Positions 1-6,886 of a stretch of 7,702 bases of DNA are shown piece after piece. The translations under genes were made by a program, and so were the position numbers. The notes beneath the pieces were generated by a model. It ran no database searches and was not told the DNA's origin. It worked only from the letters and a program-made list of their open reading frames with translations. The DNA comes from Flavobacterium sp. (GTDB lineage: Bacteria; Bacteroidota; Bacteroidia; Flavobacteriales; Flavobacteriaceae), in NCBI GenBank assembly GCA_005792865.1, contig SXQR01000124.1, positions 1 to 7,702 on the forward strand. The letters run 5' to 3'. Position 1 is the first letter of the stretch. Every line of letters begins with the position of its first letter.

Positions 1-573
1 GAGTTTTCCGCGCCCGCGCTTTCCGTAATTGGGCACTTCCGGTTCCTCGTGCATCTTGCGGCCCAATCCGTGGCCCACAAGCTCGCGCACCACGCCGTAA
101 CCGTGGCCTTCCGTGAACGTCTGGATCGCGTTGGCCAGGTCACCAACGCGGTTTCCGCTGCGGAATTCCCTGATGCCGATATAAAGCGACTGCTTGGTCA
201 CATCCAGAAGTTTCTGCGTTTCGGGCTTGATCTCCCCGATGGCGAAAGTGTATGCGTGGTCACCGTAAAATCCGTTCTTGAGCGCGCCGCAATCCACCGA
301 TACGATGTCGCCTTCCTCGATGGGACGGTGCGTCGGCAACCCGTGCACGACCTGTTCGTTGACGCTTGTCAGCAGGGTCGAGGGGCAGCCGTAAAGGCCC
401 AGGAAACCGGGCTCGGCGCCGTGGTCGCGGATAAAGGCTTCGGCGAGCTTGTCCAGTTCCCACGTGGTCTTGCCGGGTTTGATTTCAGAGGCGATCATGC
501 CGAGGGTTTTGGAGACGATCAGGGCGCTTTCGCGCATGAGTTCGATCTCTTCGGCGGTTTTTGGAATTATCAT
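1..573 (-). CDS. map: Type I methionine aminopeptidase, 3' end beyond the window
   Basis: Removes the initiator methionine from nascent cytoplasmic proteins using a two-metal centre. The 191 codons read here start MIIPKTAEEIELMRESA, a typical start for bacterial type I enzymes, and the frame stays open to the left edge. Family residues are visible: His77 in VVHGLP, the metal-binding Asp94 (VSVDCG) and Asp105 (YGDHAYTF), then His168 (GHGLGR) and His175 (KMHEEP). The two C-terminal metal-binding glutamates should lie beyond the edge, since family members are about 250-270 residues long. The ATG at 571-573 is chosen because it matches the usual N-terminus and sits about 15 bases from a possible -7 box. 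No Shine-Dalgarno is seen, as is normal in Bacteroidota. The gene is divergent from the CoA-transferase gene, so it must have its own promoter in the 96-bp gap. Identification is secure from sequence motifs; the truncation is only a window effect. Confidence 0.96.
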   Translation of the reverse strand, partial: MIIPKTAEEIELMRESALIVSKTLGMIASEIKPGKTTWELDKLAEAFIRDHGAEPGFLGLYGCPSTLLTSVNEQVVHGLPTHRPIEEGDIVSVDCGALKNGFYGDHAYTFAIGEIKPETQKLLDVTKQSLYIGIREFRSGNRVGDLANAIQTFTEGHGYGVVRELVGHGLGRKMHEEPEVPNYGKRGRGKL

Positions 574-588
574 GGCAGCATTAAAGCG

Positions 589-596
589 CAAAACTA
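589..596 (-). promoter_or_regulatory. Candidate -7 box for map
   Basis: Read on the minus strand, these bases are TAGTTTTG, an exact match to the Bacteroidota -7 form TAnnTTTG. It ends 15 bases before the map ATG, which would give a leader of roughly 10 bases. No TTG occurs at the usual 17-23-base distance upstream, so the match is only half a promoter. Its position in a divergent gap that must contain a map promoter supports it. Confidence 0.4.
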
Positions 597-628
597 CAAA
601 ATTTCGGGCGTATGAGATTTGTCATGAA

Positions 629-656
629 TTGCATCGGCGCAGCTGTCGTAATTTTG
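629..656 (+). promoter_or_regulatory. Promoter for the CoA-transferase gene
   Basis: A TTG at 629-631 is followed after 17 bases by TAATTTTG at 649-656, matching the Bacteroidota sigma-factor pattern TTG-N17-23-TAnnTTTG in both parts. The ATG begins at 670, so a start site 5-7 bases past the box leaves a leader of only about 6-9 bases. The sequence just before the ATG is A-rich (GAAAAAAG) rather than Shine-Dalgarno-like. The assignment rests on pattern and position alone. Confidence 0.55.
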
Positions 657-669
657 CCGAAAAAAGATC

Positions 670-1944
670 ATGGGACAATATGTAACCGCTTTCCAAGCCG
701 TCCAATGCGTCAAATCGGGTGACCGCGTCTATGTACAGGCCGCCGCCGCGACGCCCTCGATCCTGACCGCCGCCCTGACCGACCGTGCGGGCGAACTTCG
801 CGATGTGGAGATCTGCCACCTTCACACGGAGGGCCCCGCGCCATACGCCGATCCCCAATTGGCCCAGAGTTTCCACGTCAATTCCTTTTTTATCGGCAGG
901 AACGTGCGCCACACGCTCGCCGCCGGGAACGGGTCCTATACGCCGGTCTTTTTGAGCGAACTGCCGCACCTTTTCCGCAAACGCGTCGTGGTTCCCGATG
1001 TGGCCTTCATCCACGTCTCGCCGCCGGATGCGCACGGCTATTGTTCGCTGGGCGTTTCGGTGGAGGCGACCAAGGCCGCAGTTGAGGTGTCGAAGATTGT
1101 CGTGGCGCAGGTGAACCCCAAAATGGCCCGCACCTTTGGCGATGCGATCATCCACGAAAATGAAATCGATTTCATGGTGGAAGTGGATGTGCCGGTACAC
1201 GGACATGGTGTGGCACCGGTGTCGGCAGAAGAGGAAAAGATAGGAGGCTATATCGCCGGGCTCATCGAGGACGGTTCCACCCTTCAGATGGGCATCGGCA
1301 GCATCCCCAACGCCGCCCTGAGCAAACTCGGGAACCACAAAAACCTGGGCCTGCATACCGAGATGTTCTCCGACGGCGTCATCCCGCTCATCAAGTCGGG
1401 CGTCATTGACTGCAGCCAAAAGGCCGTGGCGCGGGGCCGCGCGCTGGCGACATTCCTGATCGGTTCGAAGGAACTCTATGATTTTGTCAACGACAACCCG
1501 CTGGTGGAATTGCGCGAATCTTCATTTGTCAATGACACGGCCGTGATCAGGCGAAACCCGAAGATGGTCGCGATCAATTCGGCGATCGAGGTGGATGTGA
1601 CGGGACAGGTTTGCGCCGATTCGATAGGGCCCAATATGTATTCGGGCGTTGGCGGGCAGATGGATTTCATCCGCGGCGCATCGTTATCGCAGGGCGGTAA
1701 GGCGATCATCGCACTGCCCTCGGTCACCAAAAGAGGGGAGAGCCGAATCGTTCCCTTCCTGAAAAAAGGCGCCGGCGTGGTCACCACCCGTTCACATGTG
1801 CAATACATCATCACCGAATATGGCGTCGCCGACCTCTATGGCAAAACCCTGAGCCAAAGGCTTGAGGCCCTGGTGAAGATTGCGCATCCCGATCACCGGG
1901 AAAACATCCTCAGGGAATACCGGGACTACTGCGCGACCTGCTGA
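670..1944 (+). CDS. Acetyl-CoA hydrolase/CoA-transferase family protein
   Basis: Predicted cytoplasmic enzyme that moves CoA between short-chain acyl-CoAs and carboxylates such as acetate, in the family of 4-hydroxybutyrate and butyrate:acetate CoA-transferases. The 424 residues are the usual full length. The N-terminal half carries HTEGPAPYADP (52-62) and SPPDAHGYCSLGVS (117-130). GIGSIPNA lies at 208-215. LHTEMFSDG at 228-236 contains Glu231, the likely catalytic glutamate that forms the glutamyl-CoA thioester in this family. GVGGQMDFIRGA (326-337) and a segment around ITEYGVADL (381-389) mark the C-terminal domain. The start is supported by the family-like N-terminus (YVTAFQAVQCVKSGDRV) and by a promoter just upstream. 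It converges on gpmI, and its last five codons plus stop overlap the 3' end of that gene. Which acid and CoA ester it prefers cannot be told from sequence, and a pure hydrolase role is possible. Confidence 0.92.
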   Translation: MGQYVTAFQAVQCVKSGDRVYVQAAAATPSILTAALTDRAGELRDVEICHLHTEGPAPYADPQLAQSFHVNSFFIGRNVRHTLAAGNGSYTPVFLSELPHLFRKRVVVPDVAFIHVSPPDAHGYCSLGVSVEATKAAVEVSKIVVAQVNPKMARTFGDAIIHENEIDFMVEVDVPVHGHGVAPVSAEEEKIGGYIAGLIEDGSTLQMGIGSIPNAALSKLGNHKNLGLHTEMFSDGVIPLIKSGVIDCSQKAVARGRALATFLIGSKELYDFVNDNPLVELRESSFVNDTAVIRRNPKMVAINSAIEVDVTGQVCADSIGPNMYSGVGGQMDFIRGASLSQGGKAIIALPSVTKRGESRIVPFLKKGAGVVTTRSHVQYIITEYGVADLYGKTLSQRLEALVKIAHPDHRENILREYRDYCATC

Positions 1945-3479
1945 TTCAGGGTCGGAAGATCGTGGAGCAGGGAGTGCCGTGTCATGGCGAGCGGTTTTTC
2001 GATGCCCATCAGTTCGAGGATCGTGGGGGCGACATCGCCCAGGATGCCGTCGTGGATTTCGGTGATATGCGGATCGATCAGGATGACGGGAACCGGATTT
2101 GTGGTGTGTGCGGTATTGGGCGATCCGTCCGGGTTGATCATCGTGTCGGCATTGCCGTGATCGGCGATGAGGATGGTGCTGTAACCATTGGCAAGGGCAG
2201 TCGTGACCACTTGGGAAACGCATCGGTCAACCGCCTCGCAGGCCCTGATCGCAGCTTCCATCACGCCGGTGTGTCCCACCATGTCGCCGTTGGCAAAATT
2301 CAGGCAGACAAAATCCACCTCCGAGTTCTCCAAAACAGCCACCAGTTGCTCGGTGATGCTAAAGGCGCTCATCTCCGGCTGCAGGTCATAGGTCGCGACC
2401 TTGGGCGAGGGGCAAAGAATGCGCTTTTCGCCCTCAAACGGCTTTTCGCGACCGCCTGAAAAGAAGAAGGTCACGTGCGGGTATTTTTCGGTCTCGGCGA
2501 TGCGCAGTTGCGTCTTGCGCGCCCTTTCCAAAACCTCGCCAAGGGTTTCGGTGATGTTGTCCTTGTCATAGACGACGTGGATGTTGCGGAACGTATCGTC
2601 ATAATTGGTCATGGTCACGAAGTACAGTGGCATTTTGTGCATGTTGAACTCGTGCATGTCCTGTTGCGTAAGGACTTCGGTAAGCTGGCGGCCACGGTCG
2701 GTCCGGAAGTTAAAGAACACCACGACATCCCCCGGTTTGATGGTCGCAACCGGCCTGTTGTCGGCGCCCACCATGCAGATCGGGTCGATAAACTCGTCGG
2801 TGATATTCTGTGCATAACTTTCCCCAATTGACGCAAGGGCATCTGTCGAAAGTTTCCCCGACCCGTTTACCAGCAAATCGTAGGCAATCCTGACGCGTTC
2901 CCACCGGCGGTCGCGGTCCATTGCATAATACCGGCCCACAACGGATGCCAGTTTCCCGCACGTCCGGTCCATGTGGCCGATCAGGTCGGACAGATGCTTC
3001 GTCCCCGATCTCGGGTCCACGTCGCGGCCGTCGGTAAAGGCATGGACGAATACATTTTCGACCTTGCTGTCCCGCGCGGCATCGAGCAGTCCCTTCAGGT
3101 GCGAAATATGCGAATGCACGCCGCCATCCGAAACCAGGCCCACGAAATGCACAGGCTTTTCGTTGAGTTTGGCGTATTCAAAAGCATCGGATAAAGTCTT
3201 TTCGCGGTTGAGCGTCTTGTTCTCGACGGCGAGGTTGATCTTGGCGAGGTCCTGGTAAATGATCCGGCCGGCGCCGAGGTTCATGTGACCCACTTCGGAA
3301 TTGCCCATCTGGCCCTCGGGAAGCCCCACGTTGAGGCCGTCGGTACGGAGCGTCGCGTGCGGATAACGGTGGTTAAGGCTGTCGATGAAGGGCGTATTGG
3401 CCTGGTCGATGGCAGAAACGGCGGGGTCGGGCGACAGTCCCCAGCCGTCGAGGATCATCAGGATGACTTTTTTGTTCAT
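1926..3479 (-). CDS. gpmI: 2,3-bisphosphoglycerate-independent phosphoglycerate mutase
   Basis: Interconverts 3- and 2-phosphoglycerate in glycolysis and gluconeogenesis through a phosphoserine intermediate, using two metal ions. The 517 residues cover the whole alkaline-phosphatase-superfamily enzyme. Asp11 is in MILDGWGLS and the nucleophile Ser61 in GQMGNSEVGHMN. The inserted phosphotransferase domain shows HAFTDGRDVDPRSG (146-159) and GRYYAMDRDRRWER (182-195). The remaining metal ligands are Asp399 and His403 (NGDMVGHTG), Asp440 and His441 (IADHGNADT), and His458 (NTAHTTNP). All expected catalytic residues are present. The start MNKKVILMILDGWG is canonical. The final residues (HDLPTLNQQVAQ) extend past the usual end of such proteins and run into the overlap with the convergent CoA-transferase gene. 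The 30-bp gap from the upstream DUF5916 gene, with no good promoter in it, suggests read-through from that gene or a promoter inside its 3' end. Confidence 0.97.
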   Translation of the reverse strand: MNKKVILMILDGWGLSPDPAVSAIDQANTPFIDSLNHRYPHATLRTDGLNVGLPEGQMGNSEVGHMNLGAGRIIYQDLAKINLAVENKTLNREKTLSDAFEYAKLNEKPVHFVGLVSDGGVHSHISHLKGLLDAARDSKVENVFVHAFTDGRDVDPRSGTKHLSDLIGHMDRTCGKLASVVGRYYAMDRDRRWERVRIAYDLLVNGSGKLSTDALASIGESYAQNITDEFIDPICMVGADNRPVATIKPGDVVVFFNFRTDRGRQLTEVLTQQDMHEFNMHKMPLYFVTMTNYDDTFRNIHVVYDKDNITETLGEVLERARKTQLRIAETEKYPHVTFFFSGGREKPFEGEKRILCPSPKVATYDLQPEMSAFSITEQLVAVLENSEVDFVCLNFANGDMVGHTGVMEAAIRACEAVDRCVSQVVTTALANGYSTILIADHGNADTMINPDGSPNTAHTTNPVPVILIDPHITEIHDGILGDVAPTILELMGIEKPLAMTRHSLLHDLPTLNQQVAQ

Positions 3480-3509
3480 GGCGGTGTAAAACGCGAAATT
3501 ACGCTATCG

Positions 3510-5924
3510 CTACCAGTTTCTGATCCTGTTGTAATCAAAAAAGTAACGGACGCTGATCGAGAAGATGTGCGCGAGGTTATCCTGGAAAAGGCCGCGGAAA
3601 TTGGTTCCGATGTCCTTATTGATCTCGCGTACGAAAGTCCCCGAATTGTTCCGGTAAAGCATCGTGATCTGACTTCCCGGGGCAAACCACCACGAGTACC
3701 CGAAATCGAGGTTCCAGGTGTTGAAGTTGGAGTTGCGGTCTTCGGTATAGATAGCTGGTTGCAGATAGCCTTCGTCGGTGAGCGTGAAAAACTCCATGTT
3801 CTCTGCGTATGACCAGTAGTACCGCGCGCTGAGGTTGAGCGTCATATCCTTGTTGATGGCGTATTTTCCGCCCGTCGAAACCGAATAGGTCGTCCTGTTG
3901 CGCTTGGTGAAATAGATGTCAAACGGCGTCGCATCGTCCACATAGCTGTCGTCGATGTAACCCACGTTGTTGTTCTGCCGGGAAAAACTGAACGAAACAT
4001 TGCCCGTTATCCTGTCGGTGAAGCGGTACCGGGGCTCGACGTAAAGGCTCCAGTTCTCGCGCGTTTTCTCGTCGGTCAGGGTGAACGACGGCTGGATGTC
4101 GATGGCGAATTTGCGGTTGTAATTTGAAGAAAAATAAGCGTACCCGCCAAAATTCCTCGGGATATAGACGAACCGCCCGGGAAAGCGCGGCTCGTAAAAG
4201 TCGTAATTCTCGACGGGACGTGCATTGAGGCCCAGTCCGTAATAATCGTTCTTCTTGTCGGTGAGGCTGAGGTTGTAATTTACCGATCCCGTTTGGATGC
4301 GGCCCGTCCTGTTGTCAAATTCAGAATAGAGGTTGACCGACGTGTTGAAGGTATTGAGTTTTTTTGTCGGATTGAGGATCCTGTAGGAAAACCCGCCGCT
4401 CACCGAGTGGTAATTCGTGTAGAAATTGATCCCGAGGTCGTTGATGTCGTAATGGCGGGAAACGTAATTCCCTCCGACGCTGTACCGATACTTGCCGCTG
4501 GTCTCGTTAAAATACAGTGAAGTGCTGAAACCCTTGCGGTCTTCGGCATCGGCAAACTCATTGACATAACTGTACTTGAAATCGCCGTTGAGGTTGTAAG
4601 TGTTTTTCTTGGTGTTGAGGTCCCACACCAGCGCCGAAACGTTGGCGTCCCGAAAATTGCCTTCGCGGGTCACGTTGGTATTGACAAAGCTCACCGATGA
4701 ATTCTGGTTGAAGCGCTGGTCAAAGACCATGACGTTGTAATTGGCGAGCGGCTCCACGAGGACTTCGGAACTTTCGCCCGTTGACAGCCTTCGTACCGAC
4801 GCATACGTCCGCTCGGTCACTGCGTTGAGCACGCCGATCCCGAGCCCGCCTTTGGTACGTCCCGAAACCTTGAGCGCATTCAAAAGGTCCACCACCTGGG
4901 GATTGGTGATCTCGAGGTCCGGATCGGGGTCGGTGAGGAAAAGTGCCGGGCTTCCGCCGATGCGCCTCGAGTAAAGCAGCCCGCCTTTGTTGAAGAGATC
5001 GGTCCCCTCGGTAAAGAACGGCCTGTTCTCGTTGAATTGTTGTTCGAACGGCCCCAGGTTCAGTTCGACATTGTCGTATCGCGTCTGCCCGAAATCTGGA
5101 ATCAGGATGGCATCCAGCGTAAAGGAATCGTTGATCCCGTATTTGATGTCCATCCCGCCCTTGAGCGTGTGCGGATGCCGTCCATTGGACGTGTCGTAAT
5201 AATAGGAAGAATAGGGGATGAAGAACAGCCGCACCGGAGGCTTGATATTTTCGATACCCGTGAGTTGGCCGGTCTGGGTGAGTTCGGCGCCGATGGCCGT
5301 GTCGATACGGTTCCACGTGTACTGCTGCCTGTCGCGCCTGAATTCGCGGTAAAAGTTGAGGCCCCAGGTCTGCTTTTCTGATTCGGAAAAACGCAGGGCC
5401 GCGTAGGGGATCTTCATCTCGACGACCCAGCCAAAATCGGTAAGTTTTACATTGCTGCTCCAGATGGCGTCCCATGAAAAATCTTCGCCGAAGGATTCGG
5501 TCGCCACGCAATCCAGCTGCACGCCGGCAGCGCTCACCAGGAACCGGAAGTCCTGCTGCCCGTCATTGAAACCGTTGATGAAGACGCCAAAGTGCTCGGC
5601 CGAGCCGTTGACGTCCCGCTGGGTCATTTCCTTCAATATGGCCGATGGATTTTCGTCAAACATCACCGCGCCAATATAGATGGCGTTGTCGTCGTAGAGG
5701 ATCTTCACATCGGTGCGCCGCTCGGGAGATATGGGCTTGCCGTTGTCCGGAGCATACATGATGAAGTCTGTCGCGGGTTCGGCACCGGCCCAGGCAGCCT
5801 CGGTCAAATTGCCGTCGATGCTGATGCTTTCGGTAACCCTGAATGCCGAAACGGTCTTTTTCTGTGCCATTGCGGACGCGCCGAATAGCAGCAGGCAGAG
5901 GCACGCGGTAAGGCAATTAGGCAT
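3510..5924 (-). CDS. DUF5916 outer-membrane protein with N-terminal CBM9-like domain
   Basis: Protein of 804 residues and unknown function, probably an outer-membrane beta-barrel with a periplasmic or surface domain. A signal peptide is visible: hydrophobic residues 5-17, then AMA before Gln21, a plausible signal peptidase I site. Residues about 30-205 resemble the CBM9-like carbohydrate-binding domain found in this family (SISIDGNLTEAAW at 33-45, KILYDDNAIYIG at 74-85, WVVEMKIPYAALRF at 166-179). The DUF5916 signature follows: IPDFGQTRYDNVELNLGPFE (275-294) and NENRPFFTEGTDLF (298-311). From about residue 350 to the end the chain is rich in alternating aromatic and polar strands (Tyr, Asn, Phe) and ends in Trp, as many barrel proteins do. 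The start ATG gives a workable signal peptide, although its n-region has no basic residue. Domain family is confident. Carbohydrate binding is an inference from the domain type; no substrate or partner is evident nearby. Confidence 0.9.
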   Translation of the reverse strand: MPNCLTACLCLLLFGASAMAQKKTVSAFRVTESISIDGNLTEAAWAGAEPATDFIMYAPDNGKPISPERRTDVKILYDDNAIYIGAVMFDENPSAILKEMTQRDVNGSAEHFGVFINGFNDGQQDFRFLVSAAGVQLDCVATESFGEDFSWDAIWSSNVKLTDFGWVVEMKIPYAALRFSESEKQTWGLNFYREFRRDRQQYTWNRIDTAIGAELTQTGQLTGIENIKPPVRLFFIPYSSYYYDTSNGRHPHTLKGGMDIKYGINDSFTLDAILIPDFGQTRYDNVELNLGPFEQQFNENRPFFTEGTDLFNKGGLLYSRRIGGSPALFLTDPDPDLEITNPQVVDLLNALKVSGRTKGGLGIGVLNAVTERTYASVRRLSTGESSEVLVEPLANYNVMVFDQRFNQNSSVSFVNTNVTREGNFRDANVSALVWDLNTKKNTYNLNGDFKYSYVNEFADAEDRKGFSTSLYFNETSGKYRYSVGGNYVSRHYDINDLGINFYTNYHSVSGGFSYRILNPTKKLNTFNTSVNLYSEFDNRTGRIQTGSVNYNLSLTDKKNDYYGLGLNARPVENYDFYEPRFPGRFVYIPRNFGGYAYFSSNYNRKFAIDIQPSFTLTDEKTRENWSLYVEPRYRFTDRITGNVSFSFSRQNNNVGYIDDSYVDDATPFDIYFTKRNRTTYSVSTGGKYAINKDMTLNLSARYYWSYAENMEFFTLTDEGYLQPAIYTEDRNSNFNTWNLDFGYSWWFAPGSQITMLYRNNSGTFVREINKDIGTNFRGLFQDNLAHIFSISVRYFFDYNRIRNW

Positions 5925-5944
5925 AGGGAGTGCAGTTCGTCGGA

Positions 5945-5952
5945 CAAATGTA
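5945..5952 (-). promoter_or_regulatory. Candidate -7 box for the DUF5916 gene
   Basis: Minus-strand TACATTTG matches TAnnTTTG exactly and ends 20 bases before the ATG, implying a leader of about 15 bases. The nearest upstream TTG (minus strand, 5984-5982) is 29 bases away, too far for the usual -33 spacing, so only half of the promoter is convincing. Its placement in a divergent intergenic region favours it. Confidence 0.4.
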
Positions 5953-6064
5953 AATATTTAATCGGTTTTTCCCGGCACGGGCAATAATTGTTATATGTTT
6001 CCGTTCTAACTTTACAAAATTCGCTAAAGGAAATTTCTGGCACTCAATTTGTTAAGAGATCCGG

Positions 6065-6103
6065 AAATACGCCGGAGGATTTTATCACCGACGTATTTTT
6101 TTT
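6065..6103 (+). terminator. Orphan terminator-like hairpin in the intergenic region
   Basis: The arms AAATACGCCGG (6065-6075) and CCGACGTATTT (6088-6098) are inverse complements except at one position. They enclose a 12-base loop and are followed directly by further T residues to 6103. A GC-containing stem ending in a run of eight T is the form of an intrinsic terminator, and it is oriented for plus-strand transcription only: read the other way, just three T follow the stem. No plus-strand gene lies upstream that would need it, and the L,D-transpeptidase promoter starts just downstream at 6113. It may end a small RNA or an antisense transcript leaving the DUF5916 region, or insulate the downstream promoter. 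It could also be a chance structure, as the stem is imperfect. Confidence 0.45.
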
Positions 6104-6112
6104 CCCACGGCC

Positions 6113-6142
6113 TTGCATGGTCCTGCGGATTTTATATTTTTG
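6113..6142 (+). promoter_or_regulatory. Promoter for the L,D-transpeptidase gene
   Basis: TTG at 6113-6115, 19 bases of spacer, then TATTTTTG at 6135-6142: a full match to the Bacteroidota promoter pattern, with the same spacing as the tRNA promoter in this window. Transcription would begin near 6147-6150 and leave a leader of about 30 bases, AT-rich and without Shine-Dalgarno, before the ATG at 6179. Confidence 0.6.
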
Positions 6143-6178
6143 AAAGCCCAAATCACTTATTAAACTCAAAGCAATTCT

Positions 6179-6886
6179 ATGATTTACAAGATTTTACCAA
6201 TCGTCGCCTTTTTCCTGTTCACGCTTACCTCCAATCAGAACGCTTCAAGGATCAAGGAAAACGTAAATTTCTCCGTTACATCAGAATCAGACCTTGAAAC
6301 CAAAACACTATCGGTTTACAATAGCCTCCACGGCGCTGCCGGGACTTCAATGCCTGCCATGGAAAGTTTCAGCAAGGCACTCAAGGGGTTTTATGCCCTC
6401 AAGGACAAGGGCATCGCAAAGCGAGACATCCTGACGCTGGTTGACTTCAGCCTTTCTTCGAATCAAAAGCGCATGTGGGTCATCGACCTTGCCACCAACA
6501 CCATTTTGTACCAGTCGCTTGTCGCCCACGGCCGCAACACGGGCAACGAATTCGCCAGGACATTTTCAAATGCTGCGCAGTCTTACCAAAGCAGCCTTGG
6601 ATTCTATGTCACCGGGGAAATCTACAACGGCAAGCACGGCCTTTCGCTCAAGCTTGACGGCATGGAGCGTGGCGTAAATGACAATGCCCGCAACCGTGCG
6701 GTGGTGGTCCATGGTGCCGATTATGTTTCCGATTCCTTCATCCGCAACCATTCGAGGCTGGGACGCAGCCAGGGATGCCCTGCAGTTCCGGTTGAATTGG
6801 CCAAGCCGATCATCTCGACCATCAAGGACAAATCGGTGCTTTACATCTATCATCCTTCAATGAAGGACAGCAAAATTGCCGGTTAA
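6179..6886 (+). CDS. Secreted murein L,D-transpeptidase catalytic-domain family protein (YkuD_2 type)
   Basis: Predicted cell-envelope protein of 235 residues with a YkuD_2-type L,D-transpeptidase domain; enzymes of the wider fold cross-link or trim peptidoglycan stem peptides through an active-site cysteine. A signal peptide is seen (Lys4, hydrophobic 5-16), with cleavage probably within residues 17-24; there is no lipobox cysteine. Residues about 60-95 form a helical lead-in. The catalytic domain covers about 97-226: MWVIDLATNTILYQSLVAHG (99-118), then His178 in VVVHGADYVSD and Cys200 in GRSQGCPAVP, the expected catalytic histidine and cysteine. The ATG at 6179 is supported by the signal peptide and a well-spaced promoter. 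The gene converges on the GNAT gene and their stop codons interlock. Transpeptidase activity is inferred from the motif. The YkuD_2 branch is poorly characterised, and carboxypeptidase or another peptidoglycan-editing role is possible. Confidence 0.88.
   Translation: MIYKILPIVAFFLFTLTSNQNASRIKENVNFSVTSESDLETKTLSVYNSLHGAAGTSMPAMESFSKALKGFYALKDKGIAKRDILTLVDFSLSSNQKRMWVIDLATNTILYQSLVAHGRNTGNEFARTFSNAAQSYQSSLGFYVTGEIYNGKHGLSLKLDGMERGVNDNARNRAVVVHGADYVSDSFIRNHSRLGRSQGCPAVPVELAKPIISTIKDKSVLYIYHPSMKDSKIAG

Noticed and set aside
49..615. Plus-strand open frame of 188 codons across the left end
   Set aside because: It is antisense to map, whose frame carries all expected catalytic residues; the antisense product has no family features.
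622..1419. Long minus-strand open frame of 265 codons inside the CoA-transferase gene
   Set aside because: It lies entirely antisense to a gene with clear family motifs, is rich in Arg, His and Gly as GC-rich shadow frames are, and has no recognisable domain.
3494..3501. TAATTTCG on the minus strand in the 30-bp gap before gpmI, as a possible gpmI promoter
   Set aside because: It has one mismatch to TAnnTTTG and no TTG within 17-23 bases upstream, so it is too weak to list as a promoter.
4720..5511. Minus-strand open frame of 263 codons inside the DUF5916 gene
   Set aside because: It is the same strand read in another frame, Arg/His-rich and of low complexity, while the DUF5916 frame contains the conserved signature. 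No sign of a frameshift.
6049..6297. Plus-strand open frame of 82 codons starting upstream of the L,D-transpeptidase gene
   Set aside because: It crosses the hairpin and the promoter and overlaps the signal peptide in another frame; its sequence has no protein-like pattern or family resemblance.
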